A stretch of DNA of 64,000 nucleotides from Coriaria nepalensis (Eukaryota > Streptophyta > Magnoliopsida > Cucurbitales > Coriariaceae). Position numbers and translations under genes: made by a program. Below the pieces are notes generated by a model. It was not told where the DNA came from and did not search any database. It saw only the letters and a program-made list of their open reading frames with translations. The stretch covers positions 4,231,001-4,295,000 of the forward strand of contig CP114490.1 in the NCBI GenBank assembly GCA_027186245.1. The letters are read 5' to 3'. How positions within the stretch are numbered: the first letter of the stretch is position 1; every line of letters begins with the position of its first letter. Below are positions 34,766 to 45,445 of this stretch, in pieces.

Positions 34766-36008
34766 ATGGCTCCTAGAACGAGGGGAGGCACGAGGCAAAT
34801 AAATGATGTGCCAGATGGGATTTCTGCTACGTCTCGATCAAATGTTCCTAGATGGGGAATAAGGGGAAGGCGAACTGGTATGCCAAGACAAGGCATAGGC
34901 GTGGGTGAAAGAGTTGAAGAATCGCTTAGAAGAAGAATTCATCAACAACCTAATTTTACGAGGGTACAGGATGGTGATGGTGAGCCTTATATAGCCATTT
35001 CTGAGTTTTTGAAGGTAAAGCCTCCTATGTTCACGGGTTCTGATCCTACAGAAGATCCTCTACGATTTCTAGAAAGTTCAACAAAGGCTTGTAGGGCCGT
35101 GGGGTGTTCTGATACCCGATCCGTGGAGTGGTAGCTTACAGATTAGAGGATATGGCATATGATTGGTATACCACCTTTTTACAGAATAGGCTAACGAGAT
35201 CTCCGAAATTGACTTGGAATAAGTTTCAAGATGCTTTCATGGCAAGGTTTCTTCTTGGCAATAAGAGAGACACATTGGCGAGGGAATTTGAAAATTTGAG
35301 ACAGACTCCGAGTATGACGGTATCAGAGTACAACATCCAATTTACTCGATTATCAAAGCATGCTCCTCATCTAGTTGCAATAGAAGAAATGAGGATTAGA
35401 AGGTTTCTAGATCACCTTGTGACTCCATTATTTAAGGCAGTGGGGGCACAAAAATATGCCTCATATGTTGATGCAGTGGATGCTGCAGAAAGAATTGAAG
35501 ACCGTGAAATTTGAGATAGGGTCAACGTGAGATCAATAAGCACCTTAAGACTGATAATCCTAGCAACCGGTTTAAAGGGGACTCTAGTAAGAAGTGGGGG
35601 TTCAGTACACCAGGATGGGTGAATTACCAGGGGACTGCGCCAAGCATGACTCAAACTTCTCTTATAGGTTCTGCTAGTCATTAGACAAGAGAACATACGG
35701 CACAATCTGGTTCACAAGGGTCGACCTTGCCGTCTCAGAGCAAGGGTTTATGTCCTAATTGCGGGAATAGACATTATGGACCATGTCATCGACAAACTGG
35801 AGCTTGTTTCAGGTGTGGTCAGATAGGCCGTTTTAAAAGAGATTGTCTGAATAATCCAAGGGATTCGGCTCGATCAACGATCTCTTCTCCATCGAGCGTT
35901 GCACAATCTAGCCGACCGTCTAGGGGTCAGGGTTCAAAGAGAGGTTCCGGAGGTAGAGGTGCATCATCTTCTGGGAGAGGGCAGGCAAGGGTGTATGCTT
36001 TGACTTAG
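34766..36008 (+). pseudogene. Gypsy gag (frameshifted)
   Basis: The ATG at 34766 begins a gag with a basic N-terminus. The capsid domain includes FTGSDPTEDPLRFL, then after a shift near 35128 AYDWYTTFLQ, TWNKFQDAFMARF and AREFENLRQTPSMTVSEY. The frame stops at 35512, and a degenerate zinc knuckle follows (CFRCGQIGRFKRDC near 35805) in which the usual His is Arg. It ends in a Ser/Gly/Arg-rich linker. Structural protein of the particle; not functional here. Confidence 0.9.
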
Positions 36009-36032
36009 TAGGCTGCCCAGACATCTAATGCA

Positions 36033-36110
36033 GTGGTAGTAGATACACTTCGAGTTAACTCTTTTTATGCTCGTATATTATTTGATTCTGGATCCACGCA
36101 CTCCTTTATA
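36033..36110 (+). pseudogene. Gypsy protease N-terminal fragment
   Basis: Encodes a short stretch ending in FDSGSTHSF, the aspartic protease active-site motif. The homologous continuation is found only on the opposite strand, starting at 37468. The point after 36110 is therefore an inversion breakpoint. Confidence 0.85.
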
Positions 36111-37468
36111 AAGGTAATGCTAGGACAGGTGCGGTTGTTAAAGAAGTCTTCAGTTTCTGAAAACTCTCTTCACAAGCTTCTGACCATTGAAACTTCACAC
36201 CCTTCTGAGGAAACTTCACACCCTTCTGAATCAACTTAGTCAATAAGGAAGCAATTCGGGAGAAATCCTTGACAAAGCGTCGATAATACCCTGCCAACCC
36301 TAAAAAGCTACGAATTTCATTTACTAAAGTCGGTCTTGGCCAATTCTTCACTGCTTCGATCTTAGCCGGGTCTACCTGAAGGCCCCCCTCAGAGATTACA
36401 TGGCCTAGGAATGCCACAAGGTTCATCCGAAATTCGCATTTAGAGAATTTGGCATAGAACCAATGTTCCCTCAAGGTTTGGAAAACTATCTTTAAATGAA
36501 GTGCATGTTCTTCCTCGCTCTTTGAGTAGACCAATATGTCATCAATAAACACAATCACAAATCGATCTAAGTGTTGCTTAAAGACACGATTCATTAAGTC
36601 CATAAAAGTTTATGTAGCATTAGTCAAGCTGAAAGACATGACAAGGAATTCATAATGCTCGTAACGTGTGCGGAAAGCTGTTTTATGAGTATCCTTGCCC
36701 CTAACCTTTAACTGGTGATATCCTAAACAAATCATCAATGCGAGGAAGGGGGTATTTATTCCGAATAGTCACCTTATTAAGTTGCCTGTAATCGATATAC
36801 AATCGTAGAGTTCCATCCTTCTTTTTCACAAATAAAATCGGTGCACCTCAAGGAGAGACACTGGGATGAATAAACCATTTCTCTACTAGTTCATTTAATT
36901 GCTCCTTTAACACTTTAAGTTCTGTGGGAGCCATCCGATATGGTGGTATGGATATAGGATCACAACCGGGAATAACATCAATACAGAATTCTATCTCTCT
37001 ATCAGGAGGCAATCCGGGCAATTCTTCTAGGTTCACATCTGGAAATTCATGAATCCGGACATCCTCGACACTCGCTTGCACATTACAAGTGTCTCTTATT
37101 GTGGCTAAATATCCTTAGCACCCCTTCTTAAGAAGTTTTTTAGCTTTCAATGCCGATATCAAATTTGGTGGCGACATATTACCTTCCGCAGTTATGAAAA
37201 AAATTGGTTCTTCTGGTAGCTCAAACTTAACCAGTTTATGATGGCAATCCAAAGTTGCATGATAAGAGGTTAACCAATCTATGCCTAATATGACATCAAA
37301 GTCGGACATATTGAGCATGATCAAATCTGCTACCAACTCTCTTTCCCCAACACTAATGACACATGACTTGTATACCAAGTCAACATCAATAAATTCCCCT
37401 ATTAGTGTAGCCACTGACAAATACTTGTCTAATAAAGTTGGGTCCCTATCAAACCGGCTAGCCAAGTA
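36111..37468 (-). pseudogene. Inverted block: rest of protease plus reverse transcriptase
   Basis: Reading the minus strand from 37468 down gives, in normal pol order: SRFDRDPTLLDKYL, DFDVILGIDWL (protease flap/linker region), ELPGLPPDREIEF and PYRMAPTELKVLKEQL. RT follows, with [15 protein letters not shown] (about 36560), [15 protein letters not shown] and [17 protein letters not shown], ending [11 protein letters not shown] at 36111. Upstream and downstream parts of the same polyprotein lie on the plus strand. A 20-bp tandem duplication (about 36186-36228) duplicates KGVKF. About 240 bp near 36604-36847 is badly damaged. This is a simple 1.36-kb inversion inside the element. Confidence 0.93.
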
Positions 37469-38855
37469 TGGTGGGATCTGTAGGCTACACTGTTTATTGC
37501 GATGCTTCGAGAATTGGTTTGGGTTGTGTTTTGATGCAGGATGGTCGAGTTATTGCTTATGCTTCTCGTCAACTTAAGAAGCATGAACAAAATTATCCTA
37601 CTCATGATCTCAAAATGGCGGCGGTAGTGTTTGCACTAAAGATTTGGAGGCACTATTTGTATGGTGAAACCACTAAGATATACACCGACCATAAAAGCTT
37701 GAAATATATTTTCGAGCAAAGAGATCTTAATCTTCGACAACGTCATTGGATGGAGTTGCTTAAAGATTATGATTGTATTATCTTATACTATTCGGGGAAA
37801 GTAAATGTGGTGGCCGATGCTCTAAGCAAGAAGTCAGTTAGGAGTTTAGCTCATATCTCATCAATAAGGAGACCTTTGATTGCTGAAATTCACCAACTTG
37901 AAAGCAATGGAGTTTGTTTTGGAATTAATGAGACCATAGCCTTTTTAGCTCATATTCGGATACGTCCAACCTTGTTAGACCATATTCAAGAAGCTTAATT
38001 AAAAGATGAAAAGTTAAGTGGGATGATTAGAGAAGATCGAAGGGAAGCGACTTCAGGTTTCGTAATAGGGGAGGATGGGATTCTCCATTTATGTCATCGT
38101 ATTTGTGTTCCTAATGTGGATGGCCTTAGAAGGGAAATCCTAGAAGAAGCCCATCTTGCTGCTTACTGCATTCATCTAGGGTCAACGAAGATGTATCGTG
38201 ACCTAAGAGAAATCTATTGGTGGGAAGGTATGAAGAAAGATGTTGCTGACTTTGTTTCTAGGTGTTTGACTTGTCAACAGGTCAAGACAGAACATCAGAA
38301 ACCAGCGGGAATGCACCAAAGCCTCCAAATGCTAGAATGGAAATGGGAACACATCACAATGGATTTTGTAATGGGGTTACCTCGTACCAGTAAGGAGTAC
38401 AATTCTATATGGGTGATTGTGGATAGGATGACTAAGTGTGCTCATTTCCTTCCGGTGAAGACTACCGACACAATTGCACAATATGCAAAGCTTTATCTGG
38501 ATAAAGTTGTTAGCCTACACGAGATACCAGTTTCTATTATTTCGGATAGAGGGCCATAATTTACATCTCAGTTTTGGAGAGCGTTCCAAGAATCCTTGGG
38601 TACTCTCGTCTGGATCTAAGTACCGCTTTTCATCCACAAACTGATGGACAATCAAAAAGAATAATTAATACACTTGAAGACATGCTTCGAGCATCAATTA
38701 TTGATTTTGGAAGTAGTTGGGATCAATCTTTGCCTTTAGTAGAATTTACCTACAACAATAGCTATCAAGCTAGTATCCAAATGGCCTCGTTTGAGGCATT
38801 ATATGGTCGTCATTGTAGATCTCATATCGGTTGGTTTGAAGTGGGTGAAAAATAA
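37469..38855 (+). pseudogene. Gypsy RNase H and integrase (interrupted)
   Basis: RNase H starts with [37 protein letters not shown] and ADALSKK, and stops at 37998. After a short gap integrase begins: an HHCC-like zinc region (HLGSTKMYRDL...CLTCQQVK), D in MDFVMGLP (about 38358) and D in ISDRGP (about 38547). A stop at 38559 and frameshift follow, then AFHPQTDGQSKRI (catalytic Glu replaced by Lys) and ALYGRHCRS, stopping near 38855. Inactive. Confidence 0.93.
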
Positions 38856-38918
38856 CTCGTAGGACCGGATCTCATTCAAGATGCAATTGAGTAGGTCTAA
38901 TTAATTCGAGAAAGAATT

Positions 38919-39400
38919 TTGGCAGCACAAAGTAGGCAAAGAGCTTATGTTAATCATAGGCGAAGAGAGTTAGAATTCCATATTGGTGATTATGTTTTCT
39001 TACGAGTTTCTCCTTTTAAGGGAGTTATGAGATTTGGCAACAGAGGGAAGTTAAGCCCTAGGTATATCGGCCCTTTTGAAGTCCATGATCGAATTGGAGC
39101 GGTGGCTTATAGTTTAGCACTTCCACTAGATATCTCGGGTATACACCCAGTTTTCCATGTATCAATGCTTCAAAAATATATGCCAGATTCGTCCCATGTC
39201 TTACAAATAGAGCCAGTTCAACTCGAACTAAATTTATCCTATGTCGAGCAGCCGGTGGGCATTATAGACCGACAAGTAAAGAAACTTCATTCTAAGGAGG
39301 TAAGGCTAGTTAAGGTTGTGTGGACAAATCATACAAGGGATGAAGCAACCTGGTAACTTGAAGATGAGATGAAAAGTAAACATCCTCATCTCTTCAATGC
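38919..39400 (+). pseudogene. Gypsy integrase C-terminus with chromodomain-like end
   Basis: Contains the GPY/F-like segment (GKLSPRYIGPFEV), HPVFHVSMLQKY, and a terminal region with VKVVWTNHTRDEATW, a stop, then LEDEMKSKHPHLF just after it. This matches the chromodomain-type end of plant chromoviruses, which directs integration to heterochromatin. One stop at 39354 splits it. Confidence 0.85.
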
Positions 39401-39434
39401 TACAGGTTAGTAATTCGGAGACCGAATTTTTCTT

Positions 39435-39447
39435 AAGGGGGGGAGAA
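39435..39447 (+). other. Polypurine tract of the gypsy element
   Basis: AAGGGGGGGAGAA immediately before the 3' LTR terminal TG. Confidence 0.85.
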
Positions 39448-41515
39448 TGTGAGAACCCATTAAAAAAAAAGTTGAAAAGTCAAAGGTTTAAATAATAATA
39501 ATGAGTTTAGGGGGTCAAATTATAAATCTTGAAACTAAAACCCTTTTGTTCTCTACTCCTATGATAAGAACCCGTGAAGGAAAAGGAAAAAAAATGATTT
39601 GCTGTCACCCTCCCTCTCCTCTCACCATCTCTCTCTCTCTCTCTCTCTAAATTCATGGCTAGAAACTTCAAATTCATAGCATTTTCTTGAAATCTTGCAT
39701 GAGTTGAGTTCGATTCTTCTTCTAATTTTAGAGATTAGTCAAATTTCCTCTGGTTCTAGAGGTTGAAGGTAGGAACCATAGTCCCTAAATTCCCGAAATC
39801 CATCTTCTTAGCTTAACGAAATTTGCTCTTGATAACTTAAAGGTTTGAATCTATTAGTTTAATAATAGGTGTTAATTTATTAAATTGATTTGAGAAAAAA
39901 TTAGGATTTGTGAAGGAATTATTAGGATATGGGTTAAATTGTAACAATTATGGTAGAATGGGAAATGAAGAAGGAGATGTTTTTGTATATGGGTTGTTGG
40001 TAAATGAAAGCGATCATAGTAAAGTTGAAGTAATGTTAGATTAGTAGAATATTAGTTCATAAAACAAAAATCGAATTGGGACAACTAGGACTTATGAAGA
40101 ATTATGTCTGGATTGGTCAAACTATTACCGGAATTAACTACAAAGTTAGCAGGTGATTTTATTGGAATTATAGTATTGAAGTTATAAATATGATGGATTG
40201 ATTAAGTTAAGTTAGCTTTAATACCGGCTAACTAGTATTGTGACATTGAAGGGGGCGGATCGAAATTTCTTATTTAGTCCTATAGTTATTTACAATCGTA
40301 GCTATAATTATAAATTCTTTGTTTTTCGGAAATAGGTTCATCGCGAGCCCCTCCGCCGGAGTCCGGTTGAATCGCTTGGTTTTATAATTTTGACGTATCC
40401 CACTGTGAGTAAATGTTATATGGTTACATAAAGTATTTCAAATCCTTCATGCATGATAAATTATTTCGTGGGAATTAATTGATTGGATATGGTAGTTTAT
40501 GATTTGCTTACTGGATATAAGAAATTAAGTTCATATTGAATTTAAAGTTATATACACGTTTCATGATATGTACATGAACTCTTTGTGAAGACATGGTTGT
40601 CTTAAGTATTGTGATCATGAAGGAATTGAATGACTAGTGGGTGCAATTGTGCATATGGATTTGATTGTGATACGATTGCATATTGTTTGATTGATTGTCA
40701 AGTCGTTAGGATAGCTGTAGCTATCAGCAGTGATGATAGCCTTGGTGCACCTTGATCTGTTATATATATATATATATATGACGTGTATGGAGTCACACGG
40801 ATATACTAATATTATAGCCGTATATGGCAGGATAATATATAACTGACGACTTATGTGTGATGATGTGAACCCTTGCGTGGTTAAATTGTGATGTTTTAAT
40901 TGTGTTAGGTTGTCGAATTATGGTATCATGCAGTTGATATGTTTAACATAGGTGGTGGGAAATGATATGGGTATAATGATTGATTTAGCTATATGAGTTT
41001 CTTTAGTGTGAAGTTAGTATATTACATTCGAACTTTGCTAATGATTTATTTTTTTGTTGTGCATGTTTACAACAGTCTTGTCCCGAAAATGTAACTATGT
41101 AATATTTATTCACTGAGTTTTAGCTCACACTCTCTTTTTGTTAACTTTTTCCCTTCTCTAGATAGTAGATTGTTCTTAGTTGGGCATCCGGGATACTCTG
41201 ACAAGAGTTGACACTTCCTTTGTCGATTACTCCTTCCAGATTGTTAGGTGTTTTCTTTTGATTCTTTTGTAGTCCATTTTTGAAATGTAAATAGGGTTCA
41301 TGTGGACTAATAGGTCGCTTCGTCGAACATACTCAACATGTATAGTGATCTTAGTAATTAATGAAATGAGTTTTCATACTATACAGTGATCTTAGTAATA
41401 TACATATGTATATATATATTGCTAAGTTTACAGGGTTACACACTCAAAGACTTATGTGGTCAGGGGAGTTATATAAAGGGCTACGTGCCAGTCACGAGAG
41501 GTTTAGGTCGTGACA
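39448..41515 (+). repeat. 3' LTR of the gypsy element (2,068 bp)
   Basis: Same termini as the 5' LTR, followed by GATTA (41516-41520). Eleven bases shorter than the 5' LTR because of differences in simple repeats. Confidence 0.96.
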
Positions 41516-41520
41516 GATTA
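41516..41520 (+). repeat. Target-site duplication (right), GATTA
   Basis: Right-hand copy of the gypsy integration-site duplication; identical to 32447-32451. Confidence 0.95.
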
Positions 41521-42398
41521 ATACTAGTAGAGTGCTTGTATAAGCATCCGGGAGCTTTGCACTTGCGAAAAAATAATTGGATGCTTCTAAGAGATTATCC
41601 TTGACAAAATCCCAAACTCCTTGAAAAAAAAAAAAAAGTAGGTGAGAAAGAGTCGAGACCTTGGGAGCTCTCCACATCCATGTCCCCAATGCATTTTTTA
41701 TTTCCTCTAATGTAAAAGAATGCATTAGAGAGTCATTATCATTCCTAGAAATCAAATGCGAGATCACATTAAGGATCTCGTCTGTAGTTAGAGTAGAGTT
41801 TGAAGAGTATAGATTCTTATAATAAGAAATGGATGTTTCATGGAATTTATGTGGATCAAAGATGGAAGTGCCATTTGAATCCACCACTGAAGAAAGGTTT
41901 AAAGGCTTGTTTTTCTCCCTAACTGAAGCATAGAAGAAGTTAGAGTTTTGATCCCCCCTCATTTAACCATCTTTCTTGAGATTTTTATCTCCAGTAAATT
42001 TCTTCATTTCCTTAAGCAAGTAGAAACCCTAGAGCTAGCCCCTTTAAGAGCATTAATAGACTCCACTGATGATTGATCTTGCATGGACGCTTTTATAGAC
42101 ATAACTTTATCCCGCCACTTTGTTAGCTCTAAAAATAATGTTACCAAAACAATTTTGGTTCCAAAATTTAAGCGTTTACCTAGTGTTTTGTAAGTTTATG
42201 TGTAACATATCTAAAGGATTAGAAGAAAAAGTAGACTGCATTTTTAATAACGTCCAGGCAGTTATCATGTGTTAACCACATGCGTTGAAACCTATGAAAC
42301 CTAGGACCATTATAAGCCATAGCATTAGAAGTGAATATAAGAAGGCGATGATCTGAATTTTCTCTCGGTATGGGTAACCCAGTCATTATAGATAGTAC
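41521..42398 (-). mobile_element. LINE, 5' part: endonuclease end and RT N-terminus
   Basis: Read on the minus strand: NSDHRLLIFTSNAM (the SDH motif of the APE-type endonuclease, about 42360) and FHRFQRMWLTHDNCLDV. Then come GDQNSNFFYASVREKNK (about 41950), SFTLEEIKNAL, FFQGVWDFVKDNLLEASN and DAYTSTLLVLI, where it meets the gypsy target duplication at 41520. The reading continues at 32446. Upstream of about 42398 the LINE is not found, so its 5' end is truncated or cut off by the hAT element. Confidence 0.9.
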
Positions 42399-45300
42399 TA
42401 GGGGTGAGCAGGTGGCTCCAAATCCGATCAAACCACACCGAACCACACGTTTCGGTGCGGTATGGTTAGTTCTATAAAAAAAATTTCATTTCGATTGGGG
42501 CCTCAGAACCGAACCTACAGTATGATTTTTATCTAGTCGGTGAGCGGGGCACTTATATATGTTTATAGATTATAATAATACAATTTTTTTATAAAATGAA
42601 TAAAAATAGGAAACCCTTTCCACTGCTGATACAAGCCCCCCCCCCCCCCCCCCCGGCCCTCCCTATGCCTCTCATTTGATTGAACAGAAGCAACAGCCTC
42701 ACTTGTCTTCACCTCAGCCGCCACTGTCTCCACCTCAGTCATTCCTCCTGTCGGTCGACAAGCTACCAGCCATGTGGGACTCTCTCTCTCTCCATTGGAA
42801 GCAAGCAAATCCTCTATTTTTTTCCATATTCTCATGGTTGGTAGGAATAGGAAGCGCAACATACATCTGCCATGATGTACGTCCGCCGAAAGCTCTCTCC
42901 GCCGCCACTCACAACTCAATCTAGAAGTATGGAAGCCTCTTCGATATGTATTATAGTATCATGTTACTCTAATTCATAAATTTTTACATGTAGTATCATG
43001 TCATTACATGCAGTAGGAATTAATATCAACCTGAACCTTCTAAATCAGTTTCTCTACTTTACTTGCACTTCTTGGGTCTAAATTTCTCCCTTTTTTTATT
43101 TTATGAGGGATTTTCGAACTGCACAGGGGCCTCCTACACATAGGTCTCCTATTAAAATAGATGATGATATCATTGAAGCACCATCAGATAATGACGATTC
43201 GATTAATGCCTTATTTAATAAGGATAATAAAGGTTGTAATTTAGATGGGGAATCTAGAGATACATCTGTTGAGGAAATCGAGGGGGAGAATAGAGGAAAG
43301 GCTGAATGCAGAAAATATTTTAATGAAGTTCCTTTGATTAAAAGGGTCAAGTACAGACATTGTCTATATACTTATTTGTATAGTAGTCATTTGTCGGGAA
43401 CCACAACAATGAACAGACATATGAAGAGATGCCCAGGATTAGTGCAAAATGCAAACATAGATAATCATTATACCTCTCTGAAGAACAGTGATGGAAGCAA
43501 TGAGATGGTCACTTTCAGGTAATGGAAAATTTCAGTTTACTAATTTAACTATTTAAGTGCTACTTTATTTTATTAATTTGTGTCTTCTAAAACTTTTGTT
43601 TAGATTTAATGCTAATGTCATTAGAGCGGGGATTATGTGTTGGATGATTGGGATGGAGCAATCGTTTAACATTGTTAAACACTATTTATTTAAAGAGATG
43701 ATCCACTTGACCCAGTGCCATCACGTTTCACTATTGCGCGTGATGCGATTAAACTCTTTCAAGTCGATAAAGTGAAGTTGAAAAGAGTTTTCAAGGAGGT
43801 TGATTGTCGGATCTCTCTCACCACTAACATATGGACCTCGGTCCAAAATATAAGCTATATGTGTATTACGATGCACTATATAGATAAATCATGGAAAATT
43901 AAGAAACTTGTGATCACTTTTTAAGACATTGGATGATCATAAGGGAGAGACGATTAGAGAAACTCTAGACAAGACTATTTGTGAATGGGGTATTGCCCGT
44001 CTCAGTTGTGTGACAATGGATAATGCCTTAGTAAATAGTACCGCCATTGAGTACTTGAAGAGCTTGCTTTAGCAAGATCAATTGTTATTTGAAGGGGATC
44101 ATCTACAATTTAGGTATATATTTAATATTTAGTGGAGACTACCTTAATGGCTCAATTTATGTTTATACTTACTAATCAATTATTTTTATGTAATTGTAAG
44201 TGTGTTTGTCACATCATAAATCTTATTGTTAAAGAGGGTTTATCACCATCAAATGAGTCAATTAAAAAGATTCATCGAGTTGTAAAATACATTTGATCAT
44301 CACATATACAAAAGAGTGTCTTCAAGAGGTGTTGTGAAAGAAGAGGTATTTTTTAGACATGAATATGTGGACAGATACTGCTACTCGGTGGGATTCCACA
44401 TATATCATAATTTTAACGACTTCTCCATATTGTAATGCAATTTTGAGGTATTTTTATTTTCATTTACATTGTAAGTTAGTTTTTAAATCTTCTTATCCAA
44501 TCATTTGTCTTCAAGAAGTATAGATAACATTTTTTTGTGTGTAGGATGCATAGAGAGGATCATACATGCTCAAGCCTCCCTTGGCAAGTCAATTAGGAAG
44601 AGGTAGATTCATACTTATCATTTTTTAAGTCTTTTTGGATGCGACAAAAAAATTATCTGGTGCCTTATCCTACTGCCTATATATATTGTTAGCACATATT
44701 CTTTATCATAGACTTGGTTTAAAAAAAAAATAATTCTAGGCAGTTAATCTCACTTGGTTATTGTGGCAATATTGATGGCAAGTAAGATTAATAAGTATTA
44801 GAAAAACAAAATATGAACCTATTAGCTTGTGTTGCGATGTTGTTGGATCCGAGGTGTAAAATGCTTGGTACTAGCTCTGTTATCGAGACTATTTATGATG
44901 ATACCGCCTCATAGGGAGAAGCCATTATTATGGTAAAAGCTACACTGAGTTTGTTTGAGAATTTATATAATCTATACTCTATTTCACAATCAAAGTCTGC
45001 ACTGGTACATGCACATGCAGAGTCTTCTCTCTATCCATCCTTATGTACTGCTCCTAATAAGGTTGAGATGACTTTATTTAACTGTTTGTGCGGGGACAAC
45101 AGTGACACTCGACATACTTCAGAGATAGAGCAATATTTGGAAACTGATGTTCTTGTTTCAAACTTTGTGAGGTTCGATATCTTGGGGTGGTAGAAGTTAA
45201 ATGGCTATAAGTATCTCACACTAGCATTAATAACAGGGGATATCCTTGCTATACCGAAATCTACTATTGCTTCAAAATCAACTTTTAGCCGTACAATTAC

Positions 45301-45445
45301 CGCCATCTGTAGCAAACTGAAGCCATATGCTATTGAGGCGCTTGTGTGTGTGCAAAGTTGGATTGCAGACTTATCATTCACTTTAGCTGACATTCTAGAT
45401 GCATTAGAAGACATTAATAAAGATAATGATATATTCAATTCTTAA
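42399..45445 (+). mobile_element. Degenerate hAT DNA transposon
   Basis: The left end has TAGGGGTGAGCA, typical of hAT terminal repeats, followed by subterminal ACCGAACC/CGGTGCGG motifs. Transposase parts follow on the plus strand: a BED-like zinc region (about 43297-43440) and a possible intron (43520-43602). Core parts are FTIARDAIKLFQVDK, ISLTTNIWTSVQN (about 43812), DDHKGETIRETL, TMDNALVN (about 44016), CHIINLIVKEG (about 44210) and LLACVAMLLDPRCKM (about 44820). The C-terminal dimerization region has EIEQYLETDV, KLNGYKYLTLAL and ALVCVQSW (45130-45360). Stops and shifts make it non-functional. No right terminal repeat was found. Confidence 0.88.
42636..42654 (+). repeat. Poly-C tract (C19) in the hAT left region
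   Basis: Nineteen consecutive C, followed by GG. The second long C/G homopolymer of the window. Confidence 0.95.

Larger units (their letters stand above)
32452..41515 (+). mobile_element. Ty3/gypsy retrotransposon (chromovirus-like) inserted in a LINE
   Basis: 9,064 bp: 5' LTR 32452-34530, primer-binding site 34535-34546, gag from 34766, protease start 36033-36110, an inverted protease-RT block 36111-37468, RNase H 37469-37998, integrase 38023-38855, a C-terminal chromodomain-like region 38919-39400, polypurine tract 39435-39447, and 3' LTR 39448-41515. GATTA duplications flank it. Stops and frameshifts occur in gag, RT and integrase; the integrase catalytic Glu position reads Lys (DGQSKRI). 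LTRs differ by roughly 3% by eye plus small indels, so it is clearly older than the copia element at 9511. Domain order and chromodomain-like end suggest a Tekay/Del-type chromovirus (inference). Confidence 0.97.

Noticed and set aside
42563..42924. Overlapping frames on both strands around the poly-C tract
   Set aside because: They are low-complexity Gly or Pro/Ser frames created by the C run inside the hAT left region.
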